Below, piece after piece: positions 40,276 through 49,440 of a stretch of 64,000 nucleotides of DNA. The notes under the pieces were generated by a model. It saw only the letters and a program-made list of their open reading frames with translations, was not told the DNA's origin and did not search any database. The stretch is from Phocoenobacter atlanticus subsp. cyclopteri (GTDB lineage Bacteria > Pseudomonadota > Gammaproteobacteria > Enterobacterales > Pasteurellaceae). Position 1 is the first letter of the stretch; each line of letters begins with the position of its first letter. The stretch is from contig NZ_CP074346.1 in the NCBI RefSeq assembly GCF_018343795.1, positions 1,178,001 through 1,242,000 on the forward strand, written 5' to 3'. The position numbers and the translations under genes are program-made.

Positions 40276-41667
40276 TTAACTTTTATGAGGATTACGGGTA
40301 TTGGTTCCTTCTAAATTACGCATTAACAACGCATACTTTAAATCAATATCTTGTGGTACGTCTAAAAAGACAAAGTGTCCATCACCTTTACCCGCATCCA
40401 CTTCTTGATTTTTGCGGTTTACTATTTTGCAAATTTTAAAGGTAATGTTACCGCTAGGGGTCATTAATTCCACACTATCCCCTAATAAAAATTTATTCTT
40501 AACCGCCACTTCTGCCATTCCTTGCTCATTGTGTTTACCAGTAAATTCTCCCACAAATTGCTGACGATCTGAAATGGAATAGCCGTAATCATAATTTTGA
40601 TATTCGTCGTGAGTATGACGACGTAGAAAACCTTCCGTATAGCCACGATGAGCCAAACTTTCAAGAGTGGTCATTAAACTTTCATCAAAAGGTTTTCCTT
40701 CTGCAGCATCATCAATGGCTTTGCGATATAGTTGAGCCGTTCTTGCACAATAATAAAACGACTTGGTACGCCCTTCAATTTTAAGAGAATGTACGCCCAT
40801 TTGGGTTAATTGCTCAACGTGTTGAATAGCACGTAGATCTTTTGAATTCATAATATAAGTACCGTGTTCATCTTCAAACGCACTCATTTGCTCATCAGGT
40901 CTGCCTTTTTCAGAAAGTAAATAAACACTGTCCGTTGTACTTCCCTCACCTAAGGTTGGTGCCACATTTTTAATTTCAATTTGTTCTTCTTTGCGTTCTT
41001 CTTTAGCAGAAATAATCGTGCCAACTTCATCTTCCTTACCTTCTTCTACGGAATACTCCCAACGGCAAGCATTAGTACAAGTACCCTGATTTGGATCACG
41101 TTTATTAATATAGCCCGAGAGTAAACAACGCCCAGAATATGCCATACACAACGCACCGTGTACAAAAATTTCTAGCTCCATTTCTGGTACTTCCTGACGA
41201 ATTTCTGCAATTTCATCAAGAGATAATTCACGAGATAAAATAACTCGAGTTAACCCCATTTGTTTCCAAAATTTAACGGTCGCCCAGTTTACGGCATTTG
41301 CTTGTACTGATAGATGGACATCCATTTCAGGAAAATTTTCACGCACCATCATAATTAAACCTGGATCGGACATAATTAACGCATCAGGCTTCATATCCAC
41401 CACTTTTTTTAAATCACGAATAAAGGTTTTTAATTTTGAATTGTGTGGGGCGATATTCACTACTACATAGAATTTTTTTCCTAATGAATGGGCTTCATCG
41501 ATTCCAATTTGTAAGTTTGTATGGTTAAAATCATTATTTCTTACTCGTAAGCTATAACGAGGTTGTCCTGCATACACCGCATCTGCTCCATAAGCAAAGG
41601 CGTAACGCATATTTTTTAAGTTGCCCGCTGGCGATAATAATTCTGGTTTTCTATTTATATTTAACAT
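40276..41667 (-). CDS. trhP: tRNA 5-hydroxyuridine modification protein TrhP (U32 peptidase family)
   Basis: A 463-residue protein of the U32 collagenase-like family (YegQ). Seen: PELLSPAGNLKNMRYAFAYGADAVYAG, VFVHGALCMAYSGRCLLSGY (here IFVHGALCMAYSGRC) and the Cys-rich NQGTCTNACRWEY that binds an Fe-S cluster in the family. YegQ/TrhP introduces the 5-hydroxyl group of cmo5U/ho5U at tRNA position 34 with prephenate as donor. It is not thought to be a secreted collagenase. Normal length. Confidence 0.93.
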   Translation of the reverse strand: MLNINRKPELLSPAGNLKNMRYAFAYGADAVYAGQPRYSLRVRNNDFNHTNLQIGIDEAHSLGKKFYVVVNIAPHNSKLKTFIRDLKKVVDMKPDALIMSDPGLIMMVRENFPEMDVHLSVQANAVNWATVKFWKQMGLTRVILSRELSLDEIAEIRQEVPEMELEIFVHGALCMAYSGRCLLSGYINKRDPNQGTCTNACRWEYSVEEGKEDEVGTIISAKEERKEEQIEIKNVAPTLGEGSTTDSVYLLSEKGRPDEQMSAFEDEHGTYIMNSKDLRAIQHVEQLTQMGVHSLKIEGRTKSFYYCARTAQLYRKAIDDAAEGKPFDESLMTTLESLAHRGYTEGFLRRHTHDEYQNYDYGYSISDRQQFVGEFTGKHNEQGMAEVAVKNKFLLGDSVELMTPSGNITFKICKIVNRKNQEVDAGKGDGHFVFLDVPQDIDLKYALLMRNLEGTNTRNPHKS

Positions 41668-41773
41668 AAGTCATTCTCTTCTGATAACAAGTCAGTATTT
41701 CCTCACATAGGAGGAAATGTAAAGCGGTGGATTATCCTGTAATTTTTGCTTTATAGCAAGAAATTACACACAT

Positions 41774-41806
41774 AAAAAAATAAGCCTTCACGTTATTGAA
41801 GGCTTA
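41774..41806 (-). terminator. Terminator behind the EIIB gene
   Basis: TAAGCCTTCA (41781-41790) pairs with TGAAGGCTTA (41797-41806); on the minus strand seven T residues follow (plus-strand A-run 41774-41780). Confidence 0.8.
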
Positions 41807-41831
41807 ATAAATAGAAGGAGAGAAGATCAAA

Positions 41832-42149
41832 TTAAATTTTACTTTGCATAAGATTTGCAATTTCTTCAGCTTTTGAGCCGATGATAATTTGCAAACCTTT
41901 ATCACCTACTTTTACATTACCTTTAGAACCTAATTTTGTTAATTCTCCTTTATTAACTAAACTTCTGTCATTCAGGGTTAAACGTAATCGAGTAATACAA
42001 AACTCAATATTCTCAATATTCGCTTTTCCACCTACTGCATCAATAAATTTTGACGCTTTTTCATCTAAAGATAATGCCGAATAATTATTTTCATCTGTTG
42101 CTTTTTTTGAACAACAACAAAGGTTTTTTAAAGAATCTAAAATGCCCAT
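41832..42149 (-). CDS. Orphan PTS EIIB-domain protein (glucose family)
   Basis: A 105-residue stand-alone EIIB domain of the glucose/sucrose PTS family. The phosphorylatable Cys is in NIEFCITRLRLTLND, and the C-terminal GLQIIIGSKAEEIANLM is the second family motif. Residues 1-25 form a short linker with a Cys cluster (LKNLCCCSKK). No EIIC or EIIA gene is nearby. It may be a phosphocarrier for a membrane EIIC elsewhere, or a regulator. It ends at a good terminator and appears monocistronic. Confidence 0.85.
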   Translation of the reverse strand: MGILDSLKNLCCCSKKATDENNYSALSLDEKASKFIDAVGGKANIENIEFCITRLRLTLNDRSLVNKGELTKLGSKGNVKVGDKGLQIIIGSKAEEIANLMQSKI

Positions 42150-42265
42150 TTTTACTCCTTTTTAAAAATATTCAAACAAATATAACTTGCAATATTATGC
42201 CATAATAAAAGAATATTTAAACATCTTTATTCGGTTTTTTATTGACCAATTTTTAGAAAAAAGAA

Positions 42266-42302
42266 AGAATTAAGCTCAATACAATATTGAACTCAATTCA
42301 AT
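42266..42302. repeat. Hairpin copy A (like the downstream adhesin terminator)
   Basis: AGAATTAAGCTCAATACAAT and the following TTGAACTCAATTC form an imperfect inverted repeat. It is a diverged copy of the hairpin at 42590-42626, about 320 bp away, in the same orientation. Confidence 0.55.
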
Positions 42303-42458
42303 CAATAACCTATCCCCAAAATGAGGAAATAACGTAATTGTGCCATTCTTTTTGTTATTCGCATCACCTACAATAATTTTGTCAAATTTAAATTCCAATA
42401 ATATCCGTTTCTGTGAGACTATAAAATAATGGTTCAAAGAAACTAAAAACGAAGAAAT
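42276..42458 (-). pseudogene. Possible C-terminal fragment of an unidentified protein
   Basis: On the minus strand an open frame of 60 codons without a start ends in TGA at 42278-42276. Its product includes VSQKRILLEFKFDKIIVGDA and then NGTITLFPHFGDRLLIELSS. The composition is protein-like (alternating hydrophobic strands) rather than random, so this may be the tail of a lost gene. I do not recognise the family. Confidence 0.3.
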
Positions 42459-42600
42459 TTACAAACAATGTGAAAGTTTTGGCTCAGTATACGAGTATCA
42501 AAGAAATTAGATTATAGGAACCAGCACCTAAATTCGCTACTTAAAACAATTAATAGCTCGTTTAGATGCGTTAGAAATAGATAAAAACAAAGGATTGAGT
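42430..42600 (+). pseudogene. Decayed coding remnant with two in-frame stops
   Basis: In one plus-strand frame the DNA reads FKETKNEEIYKQCESFGSVY, EYQRN-stop-IIGTST-stop-IRYLKQLIARLDALEIDKNK. The text has the look of a small helix-rich DNA-binding or transposase N-terminal domain, but I cannot name it. Two stop codons break it. It is bracketed by hairpin copies A and B. Confidence 0.3.
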
Positions 42601-42626
42601 TCAATACAACATCGAACTCAATCCTT
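42590..42626 (-). terminator. Terminator hairpin (copy B) behind the trimeric autotransporter
   Basis: AAGGATTGAGTTC (42590-42602) pairs perfectly with GAACTCAATCCTT (42614-42626), loop of 11. It is 44 bp past the stop of the minus-strand adhesin gene, followed on that strand by TTTGTTTTTA. Confidence 0.7.
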
Positions 42627-42669
42627 GAATTAATTAATCTTAAGATAGATTAATATTTAATTATATAAA

Positions 42670-45600
42670 TTACCAAGCATAGCCTGCAGCAACACCTCCT
42701 CCGACTTCACCTGTTGAGTTTGTATTGATAGAACCTTTCAATATCCATTTTCCATTATCTGAAATAGTTGATAATCCTATCGCTACAGCTGTATTTTTCT
42801 TATATGTTGCTCCTGCTACAGAAATAATATTTTGACCAGGTGAATAAGCTTGTGGTAAAAGTGCTGCAGCCATTGCACTAGAAACACCACCTTTAACTTT
42901 TTCAACTTCATCGCTAACATCATTAATAGCTTTTTTCACTTTATTTAACTGGGCAACATTCACAGCATCGGTATCTTTCGTACCCTCTGCAATATTATGG
43001 ATTTGGTTACCTCCCATATTAACATCAACGTTAGCACCTTCTTTGATAGCTAATGATTCTTCAGAAATAGTAATAATTCCATTCCCCTTACCATCATCAC
43101 CAATAGTAATGCTATCAAATTTAACGTCTTTAGCTGATGAAATCACTAATACTTCTCCATTGCTATCTTTTACTTTTTTAGCATTAATATTTTTACCAAA
43201 ATTAATATTTAAAGAACCATCAGTGTTAGGAGTGATAGTTCCACTATCTCCAATCTTAATTTCGTTCTTTTTAATTTCGCTTGCATCATCTTCAGAATCA
43301 GATAATTCAAATTTAACTTTGGTGCCGTCTTTACCAGGATCACCTTTGTCTCCTTTGTCTCCTTTGTCTCCTTTATCACCTTTGTCTCCTTTAGGTCCAG
43401 CAGTTCCAGCTGCTCCAGGATCACCTTTATCACCTTTAGCTCCAGCTACTCCAGGATCACCTTTGTCTCCTTTATCACCTTTAGGTCCAGCTGCTCCGGC
43501 TGCTCCAGGATCACCTTTATCACCTTTATCTCCTTTATCACCTTTAGGTCCAGCTGCTCCAGGATCACCTTTGTCTCCTTTATCACCTTTAGGTCCAGCT
43601 GCTCCAGCTACTCCAGGATCACCTTTATCTCCTTTATCACCTTTAGGTCCAGCTGCTCCAGGATCACCTTTGTCTCCTTTATCACCTTTAGGTCCAGCTG
43701 CTCCAGCTACTCCAGGATCACCTTTATCTCCTTTATCACCTTTATCACCTTTAGGTCCAGCTGCTCCGGCTACTCCAGGATCACCTTTATCTCCTTTATC
43801 ACCTTTAGGTCCAGCTGCTCCAGCTGCTCCAGGATCACCTTTGTCTCCTTTATCACCTTTAGGTCCAGCTGCTCCAGCTACTCCAGGATCACCTTTGTCT
43901 CCTTTATCACCTTTAGGTCCAGCTTCTCCAGGATCACCTTTGTCTCCTTTATCACCTTTAGGTCCAGCTGCTCCGGCTGCTCCAGGATCACCTTTATCAC
44001 CTTTATCACCTTTAGGTCCAGCTACTCCAGGATCACCTTTATCACCTTTAGGTCCGGCTACTCCAGGATCACCTTTATCACCTTTATCACCTTTAGGTCC
44101 AGCTGCTCCGGCTACTCCAGGATCACCTTTATCACCTTTAGGTCCAGCTGCTCCAGCTACTCCAGGATCACCTTTGTCTCCTTTATCACCTTTAGGTCCA
44201 GCTGCTCCGGCTGCTCCAGGATCACCTTTATCACCTTTATCTCCTTTATCACCTTTAGGTCCAGCTGCTCCAGCTACTCCAGGATCACCTTTGTCTCCTT
44301 TATCACCTTTAGGTCCAGCTGCTCCGGCTGCTCCAGGATCACCTTTATCACCTTTATCTCCTTTATCACCTTTAGGTCCAGCTGCTCCAGGATCACCTTT
44401 ATCACCTTTATCACCTTTAGGTCCAGCTACTCCAGGATCACCTTTATCACCTTTAGGTCCGGCTACTCCAGGATCACCTTTATCACCTTTATCACCTTTA
44501 GGTCCAGCTGCTCCGGCTACTCCAGGATCACCTTTATCTCCTTTATCACCTTTAGGTCCAGCTGCTCCAGGATCACCTTTATCACCTTTATCACCTTTAT
44601 CACCTTTAGGTCCAGCTACTCCAGGATCACCTTTATCACCTTTAGGTCCGGCTACTCCAGGATCACCTTTATCACCTTTAGGTCCAGCTGCTCCGGCTAC
44701 TCCAGGATCACCTTTATCACCTTTATCACCTTTAGGTCCAGCTGCTCCAGCTACTCCAGGATCACCTTTATCACCTTTAGGTCCAGCTGCTCCAGCTACT
44801 CCAGGATCACCTTTGTCTCCTTTATCACCTTTAGGTCCAGCTGCTCCGGCTGCTCCAGGATCACCTTTATCACCTTTAGGTCCAGCTGCTCCAGCTACTC
44901 CAGGATCACCTTTATCTCCTTTATCACCTTTATCACCTTTAGGTCCAGCTGCTCCAGCTACTCCAGGATCACCTTTATCACCTTTAGGTCCAGCTGCTCC
45001 AGCTACTCCAGGATCACCTTTATCACCTTTAGGTCCAGCTTCTCCAGCTACTCCAGGATCACCTTTGTCTCCTTTATCACCTTTAGGTCCAGCTGCTCCG
45101 GCTACTCCAGGATCACCTTTATCACCTTTATCACCTTTAGGTCCAGCTGCTCCAGCTACTCCAGGATCACCTTTATCACCTTTAGGTCCAGCTGCTCCAG
45201 GATCACCTTTGTCTCCTTTATCACCTTTAGGTCCAGCTGCTCCGGCTGCTCCAGGATCACCTTTATCACCTTTATCACCTTTAGGTCCAGCTGCTCCGGC
45301 TACTCCAGGATCACCTTTATCACCTTTATCACCTTTAGGTCCAGCTGCTCCAGCTACTCCAGGATCACCTTTATCACCTTTATCACCTTTAGGTCCGGCT
45401 ACTCCAGGATCACCTTTATCACCTTTATCACCTTTATCACCTTTAGCTCCAGCTGCTCCAGGATCACCTTTATCACCTTTAGGTCCAGCTGCTCCGGCTA
45501 CTCCAGGATCACCTTTATCACCTTTAGCTCCAGCTGCTCCGGCTGCTCCAGGATCACCTTTATCACCTTTATCACCTTTAGGTCCAGCTGCTCCGGCTGC

Positions 45601-47994
45601 TCCAGGATCACCTTTATCACCTTTAGGTCCAGCTGCTCCGGCTACTCCAGGATCACCTTTATCACCTTTATCACCTTTAGGTCCAGCTGCTCCAGGATCA
45701 CCTTTGTCTCCTTTATCACCTTTAGGTCCAGCTGCTCCAGCTACTCCAGGATCACCTTTATCTCCTTTGAAAGCAGGATCTGTTTTCAATGCATCTTTAT
45801 CTAAAGTAATTAATGCAATTTTTTTACCGCCACTGCCCGTCTGCGTTTCTACTTTTAATCCATCTCCAAAATCAAAAGTAAGTTTATTTAACTCTATATT
45901 TCCAATTGAATTTCCTGAAACATAACTACCACTTGATTTAGAGCCTCCACTAAAAAACGTTATCGAAGGTAATAGTCTACTTTGCCAAGCAACTATATCA
46001 ATATCTGTGCTAGTTCCTTTAGCTATTTTAAATAATTGATCACCATTTACTGCATCAAGTGAACCACTTGCAACACTTCCACCTAATACATTAGTAATTT
46101 TTTTTCTACCTGCATTTATACCTGCGGTTGAAAGAGAAACAATATTAGGTCCTTTTTGACGACCTAAAGTGATTGAATCTAAATTAATTAAATTTTTAGA
46201 TAATTTAGCTTTTATTACAGGATTGGCACCACTACTATCTGCTTGAAAATAAAGATTGTCTACTGCTGTTGGTGAATTCTTGTTCATTTTGTCTAAACCT
46301 TCTTCACCCTTAATCATTAATCCTTTACCTGATTTTACAGCAACTTCTCCGTCCTGATAATTATTACCCGCAAAGCCTATCTCCACATTCTGCGTACTTT
46401 TTATCTGTGATTTTACTTTAAATAATTGATCACCATTTACTGCATCACGTGAACCACTTGCAACACTTCCATCTAATACATTAGTAATTTTTTTACTACC
46501 TGCATTTATACCTGTGGTTGATGAAAGCGAAACAACATTAGCACCTTGATAATTACCACCTAAAGTGATTGTACCTATATTAGATAAATGCTTAGATAAT
46601 TTAATTACGAGGCGAGGAGAACCTGATTTTGGGAATTCTGGCTGAACATAAATGTTATCTGATGCTGTCTCTCCGAAGCCAGTCCTTCTAAAAGTACCTG
46701 CTTCACCTTTAATTGCTAATGTTTGAGAATTTAATACTTTAACTGTTCCATCACTAGCTTTATTACCGTTAAAGTATATACCAGCGTTTTTTATCTTATT
46801 GTTTAAAGTATATCCCAGTGAATAAAGTTGCGAACCATTAATAGCATCTGTTGAAGCGTTAGTCACTTGACCTGCTGCAACATTGATTAATTGTCTTCTA
46901 TACCGCGAGCTACCTATTGAAACTACACCATCTGGAGTACTCCCCTCAATATTTTCAAAAAGTGTATTGCCTATCGTGAATTTTTTTACTGCTACAGCAG
47001 TACGAGTTCTAGCACTTAAACCTAACGCAACTGAATTTTTATGCGATACTTGTGCATCAAGACCTAACGCAATTGAATTAGCGGAGGTTGCATGAGAAGC
47101 AAAACCTAATGCCAAAGAGTAACCTGCCGAGACTGTAGTATCCTGACCTAATGCCAAAGAGTGACCTGCCGAGGCTGTAGTATTATAGCCTAACGCAATT
47201 GCATCGTTATATGTTGCTTTCGCAGAAAAACCTAATGCAAGAGTCCTATTCATCCCAGCGAGAGCGCTGTAACCTATTGCTATCGCCTTTTCATATGTAT
47301 GAGTATCTCCACTGCGACCTGCTACTGTCCCCATACCCATAGCAATTGAACCATGTGAATAGGCTATTGTATCTTTATGATTACCAGCAACATTAGCGTG
47401 ACGACCTCCCCCTACTGCAAACGAATTATTTCCAAAAGCCATCGAGCCGCCCAATGCTACTGCACTCTTACCAGCTGCATGACTATGCGTTCCTATTGAA
47501 ACTCCTGCAAATCCCGAAGTTTGTGACATAGTGCCTAGCGCAATTCCCTGCGCTGATTTAACAGTTGCAGAGACTCCTATCCCTATTCCACTATTGTTCT
47601 TGACACTTGCAGACTCGCCTATTGCAATTGAACTTACACCTGTTGCTTTTGTATCTACAAAACCAATAGCAATTGACTTCTCTCCCTTTGCGGCTACATC
47701 ACCCCTACCACAAACAATTGTGTGGTCGTCTACCCAACAATGGTCTGAGTACAATCTATCAGGGGTAGGACGGGCGATTATCACAGGACTGGGATCATTG
47801 TAAGCCACTGCAATACTACTGGCAAATATCATAGATAATATCAGCGCTATTTTTGATAACCTAGTAACTGCTTTTTTATCTGTTCTGAGAATTGAAGACT
47901 GAGATTGGTTTTTTGTTCTACCTTTCGCCAGTTCCGAAACAACCGTATAAACCTGAAGAGTTTGGTTGAAAACTATTTTGTAGACTCTATTCAT
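42670..47994 (-). CDS. Trimeric autotransporter adhesin with a collagen-like stalk
   Basis: A 1774-residue type Vc autotransporter. Residues 1-25 are an ESPR (MNRVYKIVFNQTLQVYTVVSELAKG); the hydrophobic signal core follows, with likely cleavage after SSIAVA (about 64). Residues about 85-345 are a YadA-like left-handed head of SIA(I/L)G-x-A repeats. Neck/connector modules follow (DAINGSQLYSL, two DAVNGDQLFK). Residues 744-1559 are 272 uninterrupted Gly-X-Y triplets made of GPK, GDK, GDP, GVA, GAA. The C-terminal 215 residues hold another DAVNVAQLNKV neck, a short coiled coil and the YadA anchor, ending GGGVAAGYAW. The anchor inserts as a trimer into the outer membrane. The collagen-type stalk in place of a coiled coil is the odd part. 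AGGAAGG precedes the ATG. Ligand unknown. Confidence 0.93.
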   Translation of the reverse strand: MNRVYKIVFNQTLQVYTVVSELAKGRTKNQSQSSILRTDKKAVTRLSKIALILSMIFASSIAVAYNDPSPVIIARPTPDRLYSDHCWVDDHTIVCGRGDVAAKGEKSIAIGFVDTKATGVSSIAIGESASVKNNSGIGIGVSATVKSAQGIALGTMSQTSGFAGVSIGTHSHAAGKSAVALGGSMAFGNNSFAVGGGRHANVAGNHKDTIAYSHGSIAMGMGTVAGRSGDTHTYEKAIAIGYSALAGMNRTLALGFSAKATYNDAIALGYNTTASAGHSLALGQDTTVSAGYSLALGFASHATSANSIALGLDAQVSHKNSVALGLSARTRTAVAVKKFTIGNTLFENIEGSTPDGVVSIGSSRYRRQLINVAAGQVTNASTDAINGSQLYSLGYTLNNKIKNAGIYFNGNKASDGTVKVLNSQTLAIKGEAGTFRRTGFGETASDNIYVQPEFPKSGSPRLVIKLSKHLSNIGTITLGGNYQGANVVSLSSTTGINAGSKKITNVLDGSVASGSRDAVNGDQLFKVKSQIKSTQNVEIGFAGNNYQDGEVAVKSGKGLMIKGEEGLDKMNKNSPTAVDNLYFQADSSGANPVIKAKLSKNLINLDSITLGRQKGPNIVSLSTAGINAGRKKITNVLGGSVASGSLDAVNGDQLFKIAKGTSTDIDIVAWQSRLLPSITFFSGGSKSSGSYVSGNSIGNIELNKLTFDFGDGLKVETQTGSGGKKIALITLDKDALKTDPAFKGDKGDPGVAGAAGPKGDKGDKGDPGAAGPKGDKGDKGDPGVAGAAGPKGDKGDPGAAGAAGPKGDKGDKGDPGAAGAAGAKGDKGDPGVAGAAGPKGDKGDPGAAGAKGDKGDKGDKGDPGVAGPKGDKGDKGDPGVAGAAGPKGDKGDKGDPGVAGAAGPKGDKGDKGDPGAAGAAGPKGDKGDKGDPGAAGPKGDKGDPGVAGAAGPKGDKGDKGDPGVAGAAGPKGDKGDKGDPGVAGEAGPKGDKGDPGVAGAAGPKGDKGDPGVAGAAGPKGDKGDKGDKGDPGVAGAAGPKGDKGDPGAAGAAGPKGDKGDKGDPGVAGAAGPKGDKGDPGVAGAAGPKGDKGDKGDPGVAGAAGPKGDKGDPGVAGPKGDKGDPGVAGPKGDKGDKGDKGDPGAAGPKGDKGDKGDPGVAGAAGPKGDKGDKGDPGVAGPKGDKGDPGVAGPKGDKGDKGDPGAAGPKGDKGDKGDKGDPGAAGAAGPKGDKGDKGDPGVAGAAGPKGDKGDKGDKGDPGAAGAAGPKGDKGDKGDPGVAGAAGPKGDKGDPGVAGAAGPKGDKGDKGDPGVAGPKGDKGDPGVAGPKGDKGDKGDPGAAGAAGPKGDKGDKGDPGEAGPKGDKGDKGDPGVAGAAGPKGDKGDKGDPGAAGAAGPKGDKGDKGDPGVAGAAGPKGDKGDKGDKGDPGVAGAAGPKGDKGDKGDPGAAGPKGDKGDKGDPGVAGAAGPKGDKGDKGDPGAAGPKGDKGDKGDKGDPGAAGAAGPKGDKGDKGDPGVAGAKGDKGDPGAAGTAGPKGDKGDKGDKGDKGDKGDPGKDGTKVKFELSDSEDDASEIKKNEIKIGDSGTITPNTDGSLNINFGKNINAKKVKDSNGEVLVISSAKDVKFDSITIGDDGKGNGIITISEESLAIKEGANVDVNMGGNQIHNIAEGTKDTDAVNVAQLNKVKKAINDVSDEVEKVKGGVSSAMAAALLPQAYSPGQNIISVAGATYKKNTAVAIGLSTISDNGKWILKGSINTNSTGEVGGGVAAGYAW
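43318..45765 (-). repeat. Collagen-like Gly-X-Y coding repeat
   Basis: About 2.45 kb of DNA built only from 9-bp triplet-codon units that encode GPK, GDK, GDP, GVA/GAA/GEA and GAA. Larger units of 36, 45 and 54 bp (GPKGDKGDPGVA with or without an extra GDK and GAA) recur with small synonymous differences (TCTCCTTTG versus TCACCTTTA), which keep the copies slightly distinct. All size changes I see are multiples of 9 bp, so frame and Gly register are kept. Confidence 0.95.
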
Positions 47995-48269
47995 AATAGA
48001 TACCTTCCTATATTTGGTATCCTATCCATAGATTGTATTGATATAAATCCATTTACTATCATTAAAATTTATTTGAATAGTTTCATATAAATTTTCCCTG
48101 ACCATATTATAAAAAAAATGAAAATAACTCAAAAAAACAGGAAGTTCCGTTTTTTTGGTCAATTTTTACACAAAAAATAACCAAACTAGGACTAGCGGTA
48201 CGGTGTGACTAATAATTTGCAAATTAATATTGCATAAAAATAGGATTTTTTTATTAAAATATTAATTTA
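47995..48269. other. Intergenic region upstream of the adhesin
   Basis: About 275 bp between the divergent-facing adhesin start and the talB terminator. It is AT-rich, with no clear gene. A single uptake signal (TAGCGGTACGGTGTGACTAA followed by TTTGCAAATTAA) lies at about 48193-48228. The adhesin promoter must be here but no convincing -35/-10 pair is evident. Confidence 0.4.
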
Positions 48270-48304
48270 TCAGGGTATGACCTATTTAGATGGTCTTACC
48301 CTGA
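48270..48304 (-). terminator. Terminator behind talB
   Basis: TCAGGGTA...GACC pairs with GGTC...TACCCTGA (48270-48304) with one bulged base each side. On the minus strand an A/T-rich tract follows. It lies 19 bp past the talB stop. Confidence 0.65.
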
Positions 48305-48322
48305 ATTAAAATGAATAAATAA

Positions 48323-49273
48323 TTATAATTTTTCAACTAGCATTGCTTCTAATTTTTCAATATCAATAGCAAATTTACGGATACCTTCTGCAAGTTTTTC
48401 AACTGCCATTGGATCTTGATTGTGTTCCCAGTAGAACTCTGCTTCTGTCATTGGTGCTGGACGTGCTTTGATTTCGCCTTTGTATTCTAATTTACGTGGC
48501 AATTCAGCGTTTGCTTCACTTAATTCTTTTAATAAGCCTGGGGCGATTGTTAAACGATCACAACCTGCTAATTCAGTGATTTCGCCGATATTACGGAAAC
48601 TTGCCCCCATAACAACGGTGTTATAGCCGTGTTCTTTGTAATAGTTATAAATTGAGGTAACTGAAATCACGCCTGGATCTTCTGAAGGGGCATATTCTTT
48701 TTGGTCTGAATTTGCTTTGTACCAGTCTAAGATACGTCCAACGAAAGGCGAGATTAAGTATGCACCTGCTTCTGCACACGCACGAGCTTGTGCTTGTGAG
48801 AAAAGTAGTGTTAAGTTACAGTTGATATTTTCTTTTTCTAACACTTCTGCCGCTTTGATACCTTGCCAAGTTGAGGCAACTTTGATCAAGATACGGTCAT
48901 TGCTAATGCCTGCTTCGTTGTATAAACGAATAAGTTTGCGTGCTTTTTCAATGGTTTTTTCAGTATCATAAGAAAGACGAGCATCCACTTCTGTTGAAAT
49001 ACGTCCTTTTACTACTTTTAAGATTTCTAAACCGATATTTACTGCTAATTTATCTTCTGCATCAATCAGTTGTTGTGCTTTATCATCGCTTTGTGCTTTT
49101 GCGTAAGCTATGGCATCATCAATAAGTGGTGCATATTGTGGTAATGCTGATGCACTTAAAATTAATGATGGATTGGTTGTTGCATCTTCTGGTTGATAGG
49201 TTTTGATTGCTTCAATATCGCCCGTATCCGCAACCACAACGGTCATTCCTCTTAAACTGTTTAATTGATTCAT
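48323..49273 (-). CDS. talB: Transaldolase
   Basis: A 316-residue class I transaldolase of the non-oxidative pentose phosphate pathway. Seen: [25 protein letters not shown] at the N-terminus, [23 protein letters not shown] with the Schiff-base Lys, and [14 protein letters not shown]. Normal length. The REPtron repeats begin about 130 bp upstream of its start. Confidence 0.97.
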   Translation of the reverse strand: MNQLNSLRGMTVVVADTGDIEAIKTYQPEDATTNPSLILSASALPQYAPLIDDAIAYAKAQSDDKAQQLIDAEDKLAVNIGLEILKVVKGRISTEVDARLSYDTEKTIEKARKLIRLYNEAGISNDRILIKVASTWQGIKAAEVLEKENINCNLTLLFSQAQARACAEAGAYLISPFVGRILDWYKANSDQKEYAPSEDPGVISVTSIYNYYKEHGYNTVVMGASFRNIGEITELAGCDRLTIAPGLLKELSEANAELPRKLEYKGEIKARPAPMTEAEFYWEHNQDPMAVEKLAEGIRKFAIDIEKLEAMLVEKL

Positions 49274-49404
49274 ATTTAAATTCTCCTGTGAATGTGAATA
49301 TACTATATTATAGTATGTATATAATACAGTAATCTACTGGAAAATGGATCGTAATTTTGTGATAAATTTTACCAATAGGTATTTCCGTTCAGAAAAATTT
49401 GTAG

Positions 49405-49424
49405 AAACAGCGCATGCGCTGTTT
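49405..49424. repeat. 20-bp palindrome, copy 1
   Basis: AAACAGCGCATGCGCTGTTT is a perfect palindrome followed by a T-run. An identical copy is at 49677-49696. Each begins one of the two repeat units that lie on the talB side of the RAYT gene. Confidence 0.8.
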
Positions 49425-49440
49425 TTATTTGTACAAAAAA

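Noticed and set aside
40276-41667. Reading the U32-family protein as a secreted collagenase acting on the collagen-like adhesin 1 kb away
   Set aside because: It has no signal peptide and matches YegQ/TrhP, a cytoplasmic tRNA-modifying protein; the nearness to a collagen-like gene is coincidence.
43043-45925. A 960-codon open frame on the plus strand, antisense to the adhesin, rich in Pro, Ser and Leu
   Set aside because: It is the mirror of the Gly-X-Y repeat: reverse-complemented GGT/GAT/AAA/CCT codons never give a stop. There is no plausible start or ribosome site and the product is the simple repeat SPLSPLGPAAPATPG.
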